Of a stretch of DNA of 64,000 nt, positions 1-9,394 are shown piece by piece; positions within the stretch are counted from its first letter, which is position 1; each line of letters starts with the position of its first letter. Below the pieces are notes generated by a model. That model was not told the DNA's origin. It searched no databases and saw only the letters and a program-made list of their open reading frames with translations. The stretch is taken from the NCBI RefSeq assembly GCF_013372185.1, contig NZ_CP053830.1:1240001-1304000 (forward strand). The letters are read 5' to 3'. Made by a program: the position numbers and the translations under genes. This stretch comes from Campylobacter lari subsp. lari (GTDB lineage Bacteria; Campylobacterota; Campylobacteria; Campylobacterales; Campylobacteraceae).

Positions 1-384
1 AATCCCTCCAAAAGTAGGCGCTACAGCTTTACAAAAGGCAACAATCTCATCTACACTATGAGCATTAATTTCTATATCATAAGCATTAACATTAGCAAAT
101 TTTTTAAACAAACATGCCTTTCCTTCCATCACAGGCTTACTTGCACTTGCACCTATATTGCCAAGTCCCAAAACCGCACTACCATCACTTACTATGGCAA
201 CTAAATTAGCTTTATTAGTGTATTTATAGGCTAAAGTTTCATCTTTTGCTATTTCAAGGCAAGGTTCAGCAACCCCTGGAGAATACGCTAAAGATAAATC
301 ATGCGCACTATCCATAGGTTTTTTAGCAATTATATCTACTTTCCCACCAAGGTGGTATTCTAAGGCTTCTTCTTTTAAATTCAT
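1..384 (-). CDS. Malic enzyme (malate oxidoreductase), N-terminal part only
   Basis: The start codon (382-384) and the first 128 residues are present; the rest lies beyond the left edge. The translation begins [15 protein letters not shown], continues with the malic-enzyme signature around [13 protein letters not shown] and [12 protein letters not shown], and includes the catalytic-domain segment [12 protein letters not shown]. The enzyme decarboxylates malate oxidatively to pyruvate in the cytoplasm, supplying NAD(P)H and linking the TCA cycle to gluconeogenesis. The ATG overlaps the TAA stop of gltX by one base (TAATG), so the two genes are probably translationally coupled in one minus-strand unit. 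NAD or NADP preference cannot be judged from this fragment. Confidence 0.9.
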   Translation of the reverse strand, partial: MNLKEEALEYHLGGKVDIIAKKPMDSAHDLSLAYSPGVAEPCLEIAKDETLAYKYTNKANLVAIVSDGSAVLGLGNIGASASKPVMEGKACLFKKFANVNAYDIEINAHSVDEIVAFCKAVAPTFGGI

Positions 385-1775
385 TATTTCTCCTTCATGT
401 AAGTTAGTAAATTTTCTATTCTAAGCTTAGCTTTTTGCACTCCTAAAAATTCTAATACTTCAAATATACTAGGACTTACCGAGCTTCCAGTGAGTGCAAT
501 GCGTATGGCTTGAGCTAGATCTTTTAACTTAAGATTATTTTCTTCTAAGAATTGATTAGTTAATTCTTCAAATTCGCAAGCATTTTTTTGCTCATTTAAA
601 ACCATAGCGTATTTTTCCAAATAAGTTAAATTTGTTACATTAAGAAATTTATCTACAGCCTTTTGATCATATTCTTTTGGTTCATTTAGTAACACTTTAG
701 CCCCACTAATGATATCATGTAAGGTTTTAGCTCTCTCTCTTAACATATCCAGTAAAAATCCTGCTTTTTCATACTGACTTAAATCAAATCCTAAATCTTT
801 TAATTGTCTATTGATTTCTTCAAAAGGTAAAGTTTTAATATAATGAGCATTAAGCCATTCTAGCTTTTTAAAATTATAACAAGACGCACTTTTGTTAATA
901 TGATTTGGATCAAAAAGCTCTTGCATGCTTTCTAGTGAAAAAATTTCATCATCGCCATGACTCCAACCAAGACGCACTAAAAAATTTAACAAAGCTTGAG
1001 GTAAAATTCCCATATTTTTATACTCCATCACATCAGTTGCCCCATGACGCTTAGAAAGTTTTTTACCATCTTCTCCATGTATCATAGCCACATGATAAAA
1101 TTTAGGAATTTTAAAGCCTAACGCTTCATAAAGAACTATTTGTTTTGGAGTATTTGATAAATGATCATCCCCTCTTATAACATCACTTACGCCCATTAGT
1201 GCATCATCAATTACAACGGTTAAATTATAAATTGGACTACCATCACTTCTTGCAATTACAAAATCATCTAAAATATCTTCAGCCTTAAAACTAACCTCAC
1301 CTTTAATACCATCTATAAATTTAATCTCTCCACTTTGTGGTGCTTTTATACGTACCACTGGCTCAATACCACTTGGAGGGGTTCCTTTAAAATCTCTATA
1401 TCTACCATCATATTTTGGGCGCTCTTTAGCTGCTTCTTGCTTAGCTCTTAACTCATCAAGCTCTTCCTTGCTCATATAACAATAATAAGCCTTACCCTCA
1501 TCCAATAATTTTTGAATGTATTTTTTATAAATATCAAATCTTTGGGATTGATACTCAATCGTTCCATCATAATCAAGTCCACACCATTTAAATGCTTCTA
1601 TAATAGCTTGTGTAGCTTCTTGTGAATTTCTTTTTAAATCCGTATCTTCAATACGCAATAAAAACTTACCCTTATTTTTTCTTGCATAAAGATAATTATA
1701 TAAAGCTGTTCTTAAGCCTCCAATGTGTAAATATCCAGTAGGAGAAGGAGCAAAACGCGTTGTGATTTCTTGCAT
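384..1775 (-). CDS. gltX: Glutamyl-tRNA synthetase (463 aa)
   Basis: Class I aminoacyl-tRNA synthetase charging tRNA with glutamate. The HIGH-type motif is in FAPSPTGYLHIGGLRTAL (residues 8-25) and the KMSKS-type motif is KLSKR, followed by the anticodon-binding helical domain; 463 aa is full length. Epsilonproteobacteria usually carry two GltX paralogues, one of which can misacylate tRNA-Gln for the GatCAB route. The position upstream of malic enzyme and beside the SurA-like gene matches the C. jejuni gltX2 locus, but which tRNA this copy prefers is not visible in the sequence. It is divergent from the SurA-like gene at 1840 and overlaps the downstream malic-enzyme start by one base. Confidence 0.95.
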   Translation of the reverse strand: MQEITTRFAPSPTGYLHIGGLRTALYNYLYARKNKGKFLLRIEDTDLKRNSQEATQAIIEAFKWCGLDYDGTIEYQSQRFDIYKKYIQKLLDEGKAYYCYMSKEELDELRAKQEAAKERPKYDGRYRDFKGTPPSGIEPVVRIKAPQSGEIKFIDGIKGEVSFKAEDILDDFVIARSDGSPIYNLTVVIDDALMGVSDVIRGDDHLSNTPKQIVLYEALGFKIPKFYHVAMIHGEDGKKLSKRHGATDVMEYKNMGILPQALLNFLVRLGWSHGDDEIFSLESMQELFDPNHINKSASCYNFKKLEWLNAHYIKTLPFEEINRQLKDLGFDLSQYEKAGFLLDMLRERAKTLHDIISGAKVLLNEPKEYDQKAVDKFLNVTNLTYLEKYAMVLNEQKNACEFEELTNQFLEENNLKLKDLAQAIRIALTGSSVSPSIFEVLEFLGVQKAKLRIENLLTYMKEK

Positions 1776-1803
1776 ATTTTTACCTTTTTTAAATTTTTAT
1801 TGT

Positions 1804-1809
1804 TATAAT
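1804..1809 (+). promoter_or_regulatory. Probable sigma-70 -10 box for the SurA-like gene
   Basis: A perfect TATAAT lies 31 bases before the ATG at 1840 in the AT-rich divergent region between gltX and the chaperone gene. Campylobacter promoters are recognised mainly by the -10 hexamer, with no conserved -35 element. Confidence 0.6.
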
Positions 1810-1839
1810 GCTATATTTACACTTAAATAAAGGTTTTAT

Positions 1840-2667
1840 ATGAGAAAATTTTTAATATCTTGTTGTTTTGCTGCAAATGTTTTATATGCTCAAACCCTTG
1901 GTGGCGTAGCAATGATAGTAGAAAATCAACCTATTACTCTTTATGATATAGAACAAACCATGAAAGAATTAAAAACTAACGATAAGCAAAAGGCTATAGC
2001 ATTTTTAGTAGATGATAAAATTCAACAAAGTGAAGCTAAAAAGCTAGGAATTTATGTAAGTACTTTTGAGCTTAATGAAAAATTAGACCAAATAGCAAAA
2101 GGCAATAAAACTGACATTAATGGTTTGCAAGCAAGAATGGAAAAAGATGGTTTAAGTTTTGAAGTTTTTAAAAATAAGGTTAGAAAAGATCTTGAAAGAG
2201 AAAAACTTTATAGAAGCATAATGCAAAATGCAAAAATCAATATCGATGATGAAACACTAAAGCATTTTTATGAAAGCAATCTTGATAAATTTAGCACTTT
2301 TTCAAATATAGACTTAGTTGTTTATAATTCTACTAATCCTGAGCTTTTACAACAACTTGCACAAAATCCTATGTATAAAAATTCTCAAATTAAATCAAAA
2401 GCCATTAGTTTAAACGCAGCTAGCATAGATCCAAGATTGCTTGCTTTATTAAATAATACCAAAATAGGAGAATTTACACCGGTATTAAATGGCGAAAATG
2501 CTTATATAGTATATTTTGTAAAAGAAAAATATGGTAAAAACCCTATCGAATTTGATTTAATCAAAGATCAAATTACAAATGCATACACTATAAATCAAAA
2601 AGAACAAGCTTTAAAAAATCATCTTGATAAAATAAGAGCTAATGCTCATATAGAAGAATTAAGATAG
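1840..2667 (+). CDS. SurA-like periplasmic chaperone / peptidyl-prolyl isomerase-related protein (275 aa)
   Basis: An N-terminal signal peptide (roughly residues 1-17, cleavage after LYA) sends the protein to the periplasm. The mature part starts with the SurA N-domain pattern GGVAMIVENQPITLYDIEQ, followed by long helices and a C-terminal segment resembling a parvulin-type rotamase domain (around NPIEFDLIKDQITNAY the chain swaps back into helix). This matches the Cj1289 family, which is structurally a SurA-like chaperone for outer-membrane proteins. Length is typical. It stands alone on the plus strand between two minus-strand units and ends in a bidirectional terminator shared with accC. Enzymatic isomerase activity is not certain from the sequence. 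Confidence 0.85.
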   Translation: MRKFLISCCFAANVLYAQTLGGVAMIVENQPITLYDIEQTMKELKTNDKQKAIAFLVDDKIQQSEAKKLGIYVSTFELNEKLDQIAKGNKTDINGLQARMEKDGLSFEVFKNKVRKDLEREKLYRSIMQNAKINIDDETLKHFYESNLDKFSTFSNIDLVVYNSTNPELLQQLAQNPMYKNSQIKSKAISLNAASIDPRLLALLNNTKIGEFTPVLNGENAYIVYFVKEKYGKNPIEFDLIKDQITNAYTINQKEQALKNHLDKIRANAHIEELR

Positions 2668-2687
2668 GTTAAAAAAACCTATCTTAA
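2659..2687. terminator. Bidirectional intrinsic terminator between the SurA-like gene and accC
   Basis: Perfect 12-bp stem: left arm 2659-2670 (TTAAGATAGGTT), loop of five A at 2671-2675, right arm 2676-2687. It overlaps the 3 prime end of the SurA-like gene and sits against the accC stop codon. A-runs and T-runs flank it on either strand, so it can end transcription of both convergent genes. Confidence 0.8.
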
Positions 2688-4019
2688 TTAATGTCTTGAA
2701 AGATAATTTGTATCATAATTATTATTGATAAAATCTGCATTATCCATCATAGCTAAATGAAAATCTTTAGTTGTTTTAATCCCACCTACGATAAGCTCTT
2801 GCAAGGCTATTTTCATTTTAGAAATAGCTGTATTTCTATCTTCTCCCCAAACAACTAACTTTCCAATCATAGAATCATAATAAGGAGGCACACTATAATC
2901 TTGATAACAATGACTTTCCATTCTTACATTGCGTCCTGCTGGAGCTACATATTTGGTAATCTTACCTGGACATGGCATAAAGGTTTTAGAATCTTCAGCA
3001 GTGATTCTACATTCTATAGAATGGCCTTTAAGTTTTATTTCTTCTTGTTTTGGCAAAGGATACCCTTCTGCTACTTTAATCATAAGCTCGATAATATCCA
3101 CCCCACTTACCATCTCACTCACACAATGCTCAACTTGTAAACGCGTATTCATTTCTATAAAATAAAAATCTAAATTTTTATCCACTAAAAATTCAAAAGT
3201 TCCTGCACCTTCATAATCAATAGCCTTAGCTGCTTTAACTGCGGTTTCATGAAGTCTTGCTCTTGTTTTTTCATCGAGTAAAATTGCAGGAGATTCTTCT
3301 ATTAATTTTTGATGGCGTCTTTGCATAGAACAATCTCTTTCGCCCAAATGAATTACATTACCAAAGCTATCTCCTATGATTTGCACTTCTATGTGGCGTG
3401 GGTTTTGGATATATTTTTCCATATACATAGTTCCATCACCAAAAGCGCTCATAGCTTCACTTTCAGCTGACCAATAAGCTTTTTCTAAATCTTTTTCATC
3501 TTCGACTACACGCATACCACGGCCACCACCGCCTGCTGCTGCTTTTAAAATCACAGGATAACCTATTTCTTTAGCAAGCTTTTTAGCTGCTTCAACTCCA
3601 TTTAAAGCCCCATCGCTTCCTGGTATAACAGGCACACCTGCTCTTTGCATTACTTGCTTTGCTTTGCTTTTATCACTCATTAATGCCATAGCAGCTACGG
3701 AAGGGCCTATGAATTTGATATTATGTTTTGCACAAATTTCAACAAAATTTTGATTTTCACTTAAAAATCCATATCCTGGAAAAATCGCATCCGCTTCGCT
3801 AATTTCAGCTGCACTAATAATAGCTGGGATATTTAAATAACTTTCTGAACTTCTTGCATTTCCTATGCAAATACTTGCATCAGCATATTTTAAATACAAA
3901 GCATCTTTATCTGCAGTTGAATACACACAAATTGCTTTTTTTCCCATTTCTTTTACAGTTCTTAAAGCTCTTAATGCAATTTCTCCACGATTTGCTATTA
4001 AAACTTTTTTAATTTCCAT
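2688..4019 (-). CDS. accC: Acetyl-CoA carboxylase, biotin carboxylase subunit (443 aa)
   Basis: Catalyses ATP-dependent carboxylation of biotin on AccB, the first half of the acetyl-CoA carboxylase reaction that commits carbon to fatty acids. It starts MEIKKVLIANRGEIALR, the biotin-carboxylase N-domain, then has the ATP-grasp glycine loop AAGGGGRGMRVV and the active-site region EMNTRLQVEHCVSE. I chose the ATG at 4019 because homologues begin at MEIKK and GGAG lies just upstream inside accB; a longer in-frame start at 4055 would add 12 residues overlapping accB and is unlikely. accB ends one base upstream, so accB-accC form an operon. Confidence 0.95.
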   Translation of the reverse strand: MEIKKVLIANRGEIALRALRTVKEMGKKAICVYSTADKDALYLKYADASICIGNARSSESYLNIPAIISAAEISEADAIFPGYGFLSENQNFVEICAKHNIKFIGPSVAAMALMSDKSKAKQVMQRAGVPVIPGSDGALNGVEAAKKLAKEIGYPVILKAAAGGGGRGMRVVEDEKDLEKAYWSAESEAMSAFGDGTMYMEKYIQNPRHIEVQIIGDSFGNVIHLGERDCSMQRRHQKLIEESPAILLDEKTRARLHETAVKAAKAIDYEGAGTFEFLVDKNLDFYFIEMNTRLQVEHCVSEMVSGVDIIELMIKVAEGYPLPKQEEIKLKGHSIECRITAEDSKTFMPCPGKITKYVAPAGRNVRMESHCYQDYSVPPYYDSMIGKLVVWGEDRNTAISKMKIALQELIVGGIKTTKDFHLAMMDNADFINNNYDTNYLSRH

Positions 4020-4020
4020 T

Positions 4021-4470
4021 TTATAATTTCTCCACCACAAATAAAGGCATGCCAAATTCTACAGGCTGACCATCTGCAACTAGTACTTCTACTATTCTAC
4101 AATCATACTCAGCTTCGATTTCATTCATGATTTTCATCGCTTCAATAATTGCTATAGTACTTCCTTTTTTAATAGTTTGTCCTGCTTTAGCAAAAGGTGC
4201 TGCACCTGGGCTTGGAGCTTGATAAAAAGTACCTACCATAGGACTATTGATAGTTGGTTTATTAGAAGAGCTTGAGCTTGCTTTGGTTTCATTAACTACA
4301 TTTACATTAATTGGCTGTGGAGCTGGAGCAACTGGAGCTGGAGCTGGTAATTCACAACATAAATCTTTTTCTAGTTCTATTTCAAATCCATCTTGTTCTT
4401 TTATTTTAATCTTGCTTATACTTGCTTCTGCAAAAAGTTGCATTAGTTCTTTAATTTCTTCTTTTGTCAT
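4021..4470 (-). CDS. accB: Biotin carboxyl carrier protein of acetyl-CoA carboxylase (149 aa)
   Basis: Carries the biotin that shuttles carboxyl groups between AccC and the carboxyltransferase. The C-terminal biotinyl domain has the canonical EAMKIMNE motif with the biotinylated lysine at residue 113 and the thumb region GTFYQAPSPGAAPF; it is linked to the N-terminal helical domain by an Ala/Pro-rich linker (about residues 41-70). It is the first gene of the accB-accC operon, with a TATAAT-type -10 box 34 bases upstream and AAGGAG as ribosome binding site. Confidence 0.95.
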   Translation of the reverse strand: MTKEEIKELMQLFAEASISKIKIKEQDGFEIELEKDLCCELPAPAPVAPAPQPINVNVVNETKASSSSSNKPTINSPMVGTFYQAPSPGAAPFAKAGQTIKKGSTIAIIEAMKIMNEIEAEYDCRIVEVLVADGQPVEFGMPLFVVEKL

Positions 4471-4503
4471 ATATTCTCCTTAATTTATAAGACTTAATTT
4501 ATA

Positions 4504-4509
4504 ATTATA
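4504..4509 (-). promoter_or_regulatory. Probable -10 box for accB-accC
   Basis: Reads TATAAT on the minus strand, 34 bases upstream of the accB ATG, in the AT-rich divergent spacer shared with dcd. Confidence 0.5.
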
Positions 4510-4563
4510 TATAAAAATACTAAAAATAACTTCAATTATTTATTTTTTACTTTTATTTTAAGA

Positions 4564-4569
4564 TATAAT
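4564..4569 (+). promoter_or_regulatory. Probable -10 box for dcd
   Basis: TATAAT hexamer 33 bases before the dcd ATG at 4602, followed by AAAGGA as ribosome binding site. Confidence 0.55.
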
Positions 4570-4601
4570 TTAAAAATTCACTTTAATTATAAAGGACAAA
4601 A

Positions 4602-5162
4602 ATGGGCTTAAAAGCAGATAATTGGATCAAAAAAATGGCATTAGAGCACAATATGATAGAGCCATTTTGCGAAGCAAATATAGGCAAAGGTATAGTTAGT
4701 TATGGGCTTTCAAGCTATGGATATGATATAAGAGTTGGAAGAGAATTTAAAATTTTTACTAATGTAAATTCCACTGTTGTAGATCCTAAAAATTTTGTAG
4801 AAGAAAATGTAGTGGATTTTGAAGGTGATGTTTGCATAGTTCCTGCAAACTCTTTCGCCCTAGCAAGAACGGTTGAGTATTTTAAAATGCCAAATGATGT
4901 TTTAGCCATTTGCCTTGGTAAAAGCACTTATGCAAGATGTGGCATCATAGTAAATGTAACTCCTTTTGAACCAGGTTTTGAAGGACATATCACTATAGAA
5001 ATTTCAAACACAACCCCACTACCTGCTAAAATTTATGCTAATGAAGGTATAGCTCAAGTTTTATTTCTACAAGGAGATGAGCCTTGTGATGTAACATATG
5101 CTGATAAAAAAGGCAAATACCAAGCCCAAACAGGTATAACTTTACCAAGAATTTTAAAATAA
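4602..5162 (+). CDS. dcd: dCTP deaminase (186 aa)
   Basis: Deaminates dCTP to dUTP, feeding dUMP and thymidylate synthesis. It has the family motif [11 protein letters not shown] near residue 38 and the catalytic-glutamate segment [16 protein letters not shown]; the length is typical of the homotrimeric enzyme. It starts at ATG 4602 with a good ribosome binding site and its own -10 box. It is the last housekeeping gene before the glycan island, and the sigma-28-like promoter of pseB begins inside its last codons. Confidence 0.95.
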   Translation: MGLKADNWIKKMALEHNMIEPFCEANIGKGIVSYGLSSYGYDIRVGREFKIFTNVNSTVVDPKNFVEENVVDFEGDVCIVPANSFALARTVEYFKMPNDVLAICLGKSTYARCGIIVNVTPFEPGFEGHITIEISNTTPLPAKIYANEGIAQVLFLQGDEPCDVTYADKKGKYQAQTGITLPRILK

Positions 5163-5181
5163 TTTTATTTTCAGCCGATAT
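5155..5181 (+). promoter_or_regulatory. Near-consensus sigma-28 (FliA) promoter upstream of pseB
   Basis: TAAA at 5155-5158, then exactly 15 bases, then GCCGATAT at 5174-5181. The bacterial FliA consensus is TAAA-N15-GCCGATAA, so only the last base differs, and Campylobacter sigma-28 sites commonly read CGATAT. The -10 ends 31 bases before the pseB ATG. This would tie glycan synthesis to late flagellar gene expression. Confidence 0.7.
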
Positions 5182-5191
5182 AAAAACTTAG

Positions 5192-6217
<1,026 letters not shown>

Positions 6218-6219
6218 TT

Positions 6220-7350
6220 ATGCTTACTTATTCTCATCAAAATATTGACAATCAAGACATACAAATAGTTTGCGAAGCTTTAAAAGATGATTTTTTAACC
6301 GGTGGTAAAAAAGTTGAAGAATTTGAACAAGCCCTTTGTGAATATATAGGTGTAAAATATGCTTGCGTACTAAATTCAGCTACTTCTGCCTTACACCTTG
6401 CGTATTTATCTTTAAATGTAAAAGATAAAATCGTTTTAACAACCCCTATAACTTTTGCAGCAACTGCAAATGCAGCTTTAATGGCAGGTGCTAGGGTTGA
6501 GTTTATAGATGTAAAAAGTGATGGAAATATTGATGAGAAAAAACTTGCTTTAAGATTAAGCCAAGATAGCTCCAATATAGGAGCAATTTGCGCGGTTGAT
6601 TTTGCTGGAAATAGCGTAGAAATGGATGAAATCTTAACCTTAGCTAAACAATATAACATCCCACTGATTGATGATGCAAGTCACGCCCTAGGTGCTATTT
6701 ATAAAGATCAAAAAGTAGGATCTATGGCGGATTTAAACATATTTTCCTTTCATCCAGTTAAACCTATCACGACCTTTGAAGGTGGTGCTGTTGTTAGTAA
6801 TAATAAGGAATTAATTTCAAAAATCAAGCTTTTAAGAAGTCATGGCATAGTCAAAAAAAGACTTTGGGATAGTGATATGATCGATTTAGGATATAACTAT
6901 CGTTTGAGTGATGTGGCCTGTGCTTTGGGCATAAATCAACTTAAAAAACTTGATAATATGCTAGAAAAAAGAGAAATAATCACAAGTTTTTATGATAAAG
7001 AGTTTGAAAAAAATCCTTATTTTAGCATCATAAAAATCAAAGATTATAAAAAAAGCTCGAGACATTTATATCCTATTTTGCTTTTCCCTGAATTTTATTG
7101 CCAAAAAGAAATTATTTTTGAAAAATTATTAAATTTGGGCATAGGTGTACAAGTGCATTACAAACCTACTTATGAATTTAGTTATTATAAAAACCTATAT
7201 GGAAATTTATTCTTAGAAAATGCGGATAATTTTTACAAAGCCCAGCTTAGTATACCTGCTCATCAAGAAATGAGCTTAAAAGAAGCACAATTTATTAAAG
7301 ATAGTTTATTTAAGATTTTAGAAGAAACTAAAAAGGGATGTTGTGAGTAA
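6220..7350 (+). CDS. pseC: UDP-4-amino-4,6-dideoxy-N-acetyl-beta-L-altrosamine transaminase PseC (376 aa)
   Basis: PLP-dependent aminotransferase of the DegT/DnrJ/EryC1 family that aminates the PseB product at C4. The PLP lysine is in FSFHPVKPITTFEGG (Lys181), preceded by the conserved DDASHALGA segment (about 151-159). Length is as in characterised PseC. It lies two bases after pseB and overlaps the next gene by eight bases, so it belongs to one operon. The amino sugar it makes is the acceptor for PseH and, by inference, for other N-acyltransferases of this island. Confidence 0.95.
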   Translation: MLTYSHQNIDNQDIQIVCEALKDDFLTGGKKVEEFEQALCEYIGVKYACVLNSATSALHLAYLSLNVKDKIVLTTPITFAATANAALMAGARVEFIDVKSDGNIDEKKLALRLSQDSSNIGAICAVDFAGNSVEMDEILTLAKQYNIPLIDDASHALGAIYKDQKVGSMADLNIFSFHPVKPITTFEGGAVVSNNKELISKIKLLRSHGIVKKRLWDSDMIDLGYNYRLSDVACALGINQLKKLDNMLEKREIITSFYDKEFEKNPYFSIIKIKDYKKSSRHLYPILLFPEFYCQKEIIFEKLLNLGIGVQVHYKPTYEFSYYKNLYGNLFLENADNFYKAQLSIPAHQEMSLKEAQFIKDSLFKILEETKKGCCE

Positions 7351-8614
7351 AAGTATACATGAGCTAGCTTGTAAGCTTTTTCCTATATGCAGAAGCATTA
7401 CAGGTGAAGGTTTTAGACAAAGCTTGAAAATACTTGATGAGGCTATGGGTGGAGGTATATTAAAAATTCACTCTATAGCAAGTGGGAGTAAAGTGTTTGA
7501 TTGGGAAGTGCCTGCTGAATGGGAAATAAACGATGCTTATATCATCACTCCAGATGGAGAAAAAATTTGTGATTTTAAGCAAAATAATCTTCATGTGTTA
7601 AACTATAGCGAAGGTATAGACACAGAACTTGATCTAGCAAGCCTACAAGAACATCTTTACTCTATAGAAGACTATCCTGATGCTATACCTTATGTGACAA
7701 GCTATTATAAAAGGCGTTGGGGATTTTGCATCAAACATGAAGATAGGGTTAAACTAAAAGAAGGAAAATATAAAGTTTTCATAGATGCAAAACACCATGA
7801 AAATGGGGTTTTAAACTATGCTGATTTACTCATACCTAGCACACAAGAAACAAAAGATGAAATTTTAATCTCTACTTATCTTTGTCATCCATCTATGGCA
7901 AATAACGAGCTAAGTGGCCCTGTAGTAGCTGCGTTTTTAGCTAAATGGCTTTTAGAGCTTAAAGAAAGAAAATACAATTATCGTTTTGTTTTTGCTCCTG
8001 AAACCATAGGGAGTATAGTTTATCTTAGCAAACATTTAAAGCATTTACAAAAGCATACCAAAGCAGGCTTTGCACTCTCTTGCATAGGTGATGATAATGC
8101 TTACTCACTCATACACACTCCAAGTGAAAATACCCTAGCAGATAAAGTAACCTTGCATACCTTAAAAGAAAAAAATAATTTTAAAGAATTTAGCTTTTTA
8201 GATAGAGGTGGAAATGAAAGACAATTTTGCGCACCCTTAATCAATTTACCTGTTGTAGGAATCTGCAGGACTAGATTTGGCGATTATAAAGAATACCACA
8301 CTAGTAAAGATGATTTAAATTTCATCAGCGAAGAGGGATTACAAGGTGGTTTAAAAGCTATGCAAGAAATCATCATGAATTTAGAAATAAATGAAACTTA
8401 TAAATTAACAACATTTTGCGAACCTAATTTAGGCAAAAGAAACTTATACCATACTTTAAACCAAGGAGTTGTCAAAAAACCAATCTCGGTCGATTTTCTA
8501 GCCTTTTGTGATGGCAAAAATGATGTTTTAGATATAGCCTCAAAGCTTGATATACAAGCTTATGAATTAAAAGATTTAGTAGAAAAATTAAAATTTCACG
8601 AATTAATAAAATGA
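7343..8614 (+). CDS. DUF4910 / aminopeptidase-like protein (Cj1295 type, 423 aa)
   Basis: Belongs to the DUF4910/DUF2172 aminopeptidase-like family found in flagellin-glycan loci, including the gene after pseC in C. jejuni. Visible zinc-peptidase-like signatures are YLCHPSMANNELSGP (His and Asn/Glu ligands, about residues 178-192), FAPETIGSIVYLS and a late EYHTSKDDL segment, followed by a winged-helix-like C-terminus. In C. jejuni the homologue has been tied to methylated glyceric-acid forms of pseudaminic acid; the substrate here is unknown. The start is GTG 7343, with AAAGGG five bases upstream, overlapping pseC. No poly-G tract is present, unlike some C. jejuni versions. It overlaps the next gene by four bases (ATGA). 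Confidence 0.8.
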   Translation: MSKSIHELACKLFPICRSITGEGFRQSLKILDEAMGGGILKIHSIASGSKVFDWEVPAEWEINDAYIITPDGEKICDFKQNNLHVLNYSEGIDTELDLASLQEHLYSIEDYPDAIPYVTSYYKRRWGFCIKHEDRVKLKEGKYKVFIDAKHHENGVLNYADLLIPSTQETKDEILISTYLCHPSMANNELSGPVVAAFLAKWLLELKERKYNYRFVFAPETIGSIVYLSKHLKHLQKHTKAGFALSCIGDDNAYSLIHTPSENTLADKVTLHTLKEKNNFKEFSFLDRGGNERQFCAPLINLPVVGICRTRFGDYKEYHTSKDDLNFISEEGLQGGLKAMQEIIMNLEINETYKLTTFCEPNLGKRNLYHTLNQGVVKKPISVDFLAFCDGKNDVLDIASKLDIQAYELKDLVEKLKFHELIK

Positions 8615-9393
8615 AATATTTCTTAAAATATAATAATAAAAATTATTCTAATGTTGATTTATTGAAAACTTTTGAAAAACTTGATATTAAAAAAGGTGAT
8701 ATTTTATGCGTTCATACAGAATTATTTAATTTTGGTAGACCGTTGCTTCCTAGAAATGAATTTTTACAAACTATATTGGATTGTTTTTTTGAAGTTATAG
8801 GCAAAGAAGGTACTTTAATTATGCCTACATTTACTTATAGTTTTTGCAAAAATGAAGTTTATGATAAATTAAATTCTCCAACAAAAATGGGTGCTTTAAA
8901 TGAATATTTTCGTAGATGGGGGGGGGTAAAACGCACCAATGATCCTATATTTTCTTTTGCCATTAAAGGAGCTAAAGAAGAATTGTTTTTAAAGGATACT
9001 ACAAGTTGTTTTGGAGAAAATTGTGTATATGAAACACTTCGAAAAAATAATGGAAAAATAATGCTATTTGGAACATATTTAATAGGATATACATTTACTC
9101 ATTATATAGAAGAAGTAGCTAAAGTACCCTATAGGTATTTTAAAAATTTCAAAGGTATTTTAATAGATGAAAATAATATTAAGCATAATACAAATATAGA
9201 CTATTATGTAAGATATATAGATAAAAATTCTTCAATCTCTAAGCAACAACAAATAAATATATTAAAAGAAAACAATAATTTCAATATAATTAATTTTGCA
9301 GGTTCTCACATAGTGAGTCTTGAAAGCAAAAGATATTTTTTAGATACAATGAGATATTTAAAAGATAATCCATATGGTTTACTAAAGGAATAA
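8611..9393 (+). CDS. AAC(3)-family acyltransferase, phase-variable by a G9 tract (260 aa)
   Basis: Belongs to the aminoglycoside 3-N-acetyltransferase fold (Cj1296/Cj1297-like); in this context it probably transfers an acyl group from CoA or ACP to an amino sugar rather than giving drug resistance. Family motifs are VHTELFNFG (His35), EGTLIMPTFTYSFC, KRTNDPIFSFAIKG and THYIEE (His164, Glu167). A run of nine G at 8918-8926 encodes Trp103-Gly-Gly-Val. Nine keeps the frame open; eight gives a stop immediately after the tract and ten a stop a few codons later, so slippage would switch the gene off. The start overlaps the stop of the preceding gene (ATGA). About two thirds of the residues match the paralogue at 18802. 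Confidence 0.85.
   Translation: MKYFLKYNNKNYSNVDLLKTFEKLDIKKGDILCVHTELFNFGRPLLPRNEFLQTILDCFFEVIGKEGTLIMPTFTYSFCKNEVYDKLNSPTKMGALNEYFRRWGGVKRTNDPIFSFAIKGAKEELFLKDTTSCFGENCVYETLRKNNGKIMLFGTYLIGYTFTHYIEEVAKVPYRYFKNFKGILIDENNIKHNTNIDYYVRYIDKNSSISKQQQINILKENNNFNIINFAGSHIVSLESKRYFLDTMRYLKDNPYGLLKE
8918..8926 (+). repeat. G9 homopolymer (contingency tract) inside the AAC(3)-family gene
   Basis: Nine consecutive G in a genome where G-runs above five are rare. With nine the gene reads through; with eight the codon after the Gly codons becomes TAA; with ten a TGA appears within five codons. Poly-G tracts of 8-11 are the classic Campylobacter phase-variation element. Confidence 0.9.
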
Positions 9394-9394
9394 A

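Noticed and set aside
4020-4055. Upstream start for accC
   Set aside because: It would overlap accB by 35 bases and add residues (MACLYLWWRNYK) absent from biotin carboxylases; ATG 4019 has a proper Shine-Dalgarno sequence.
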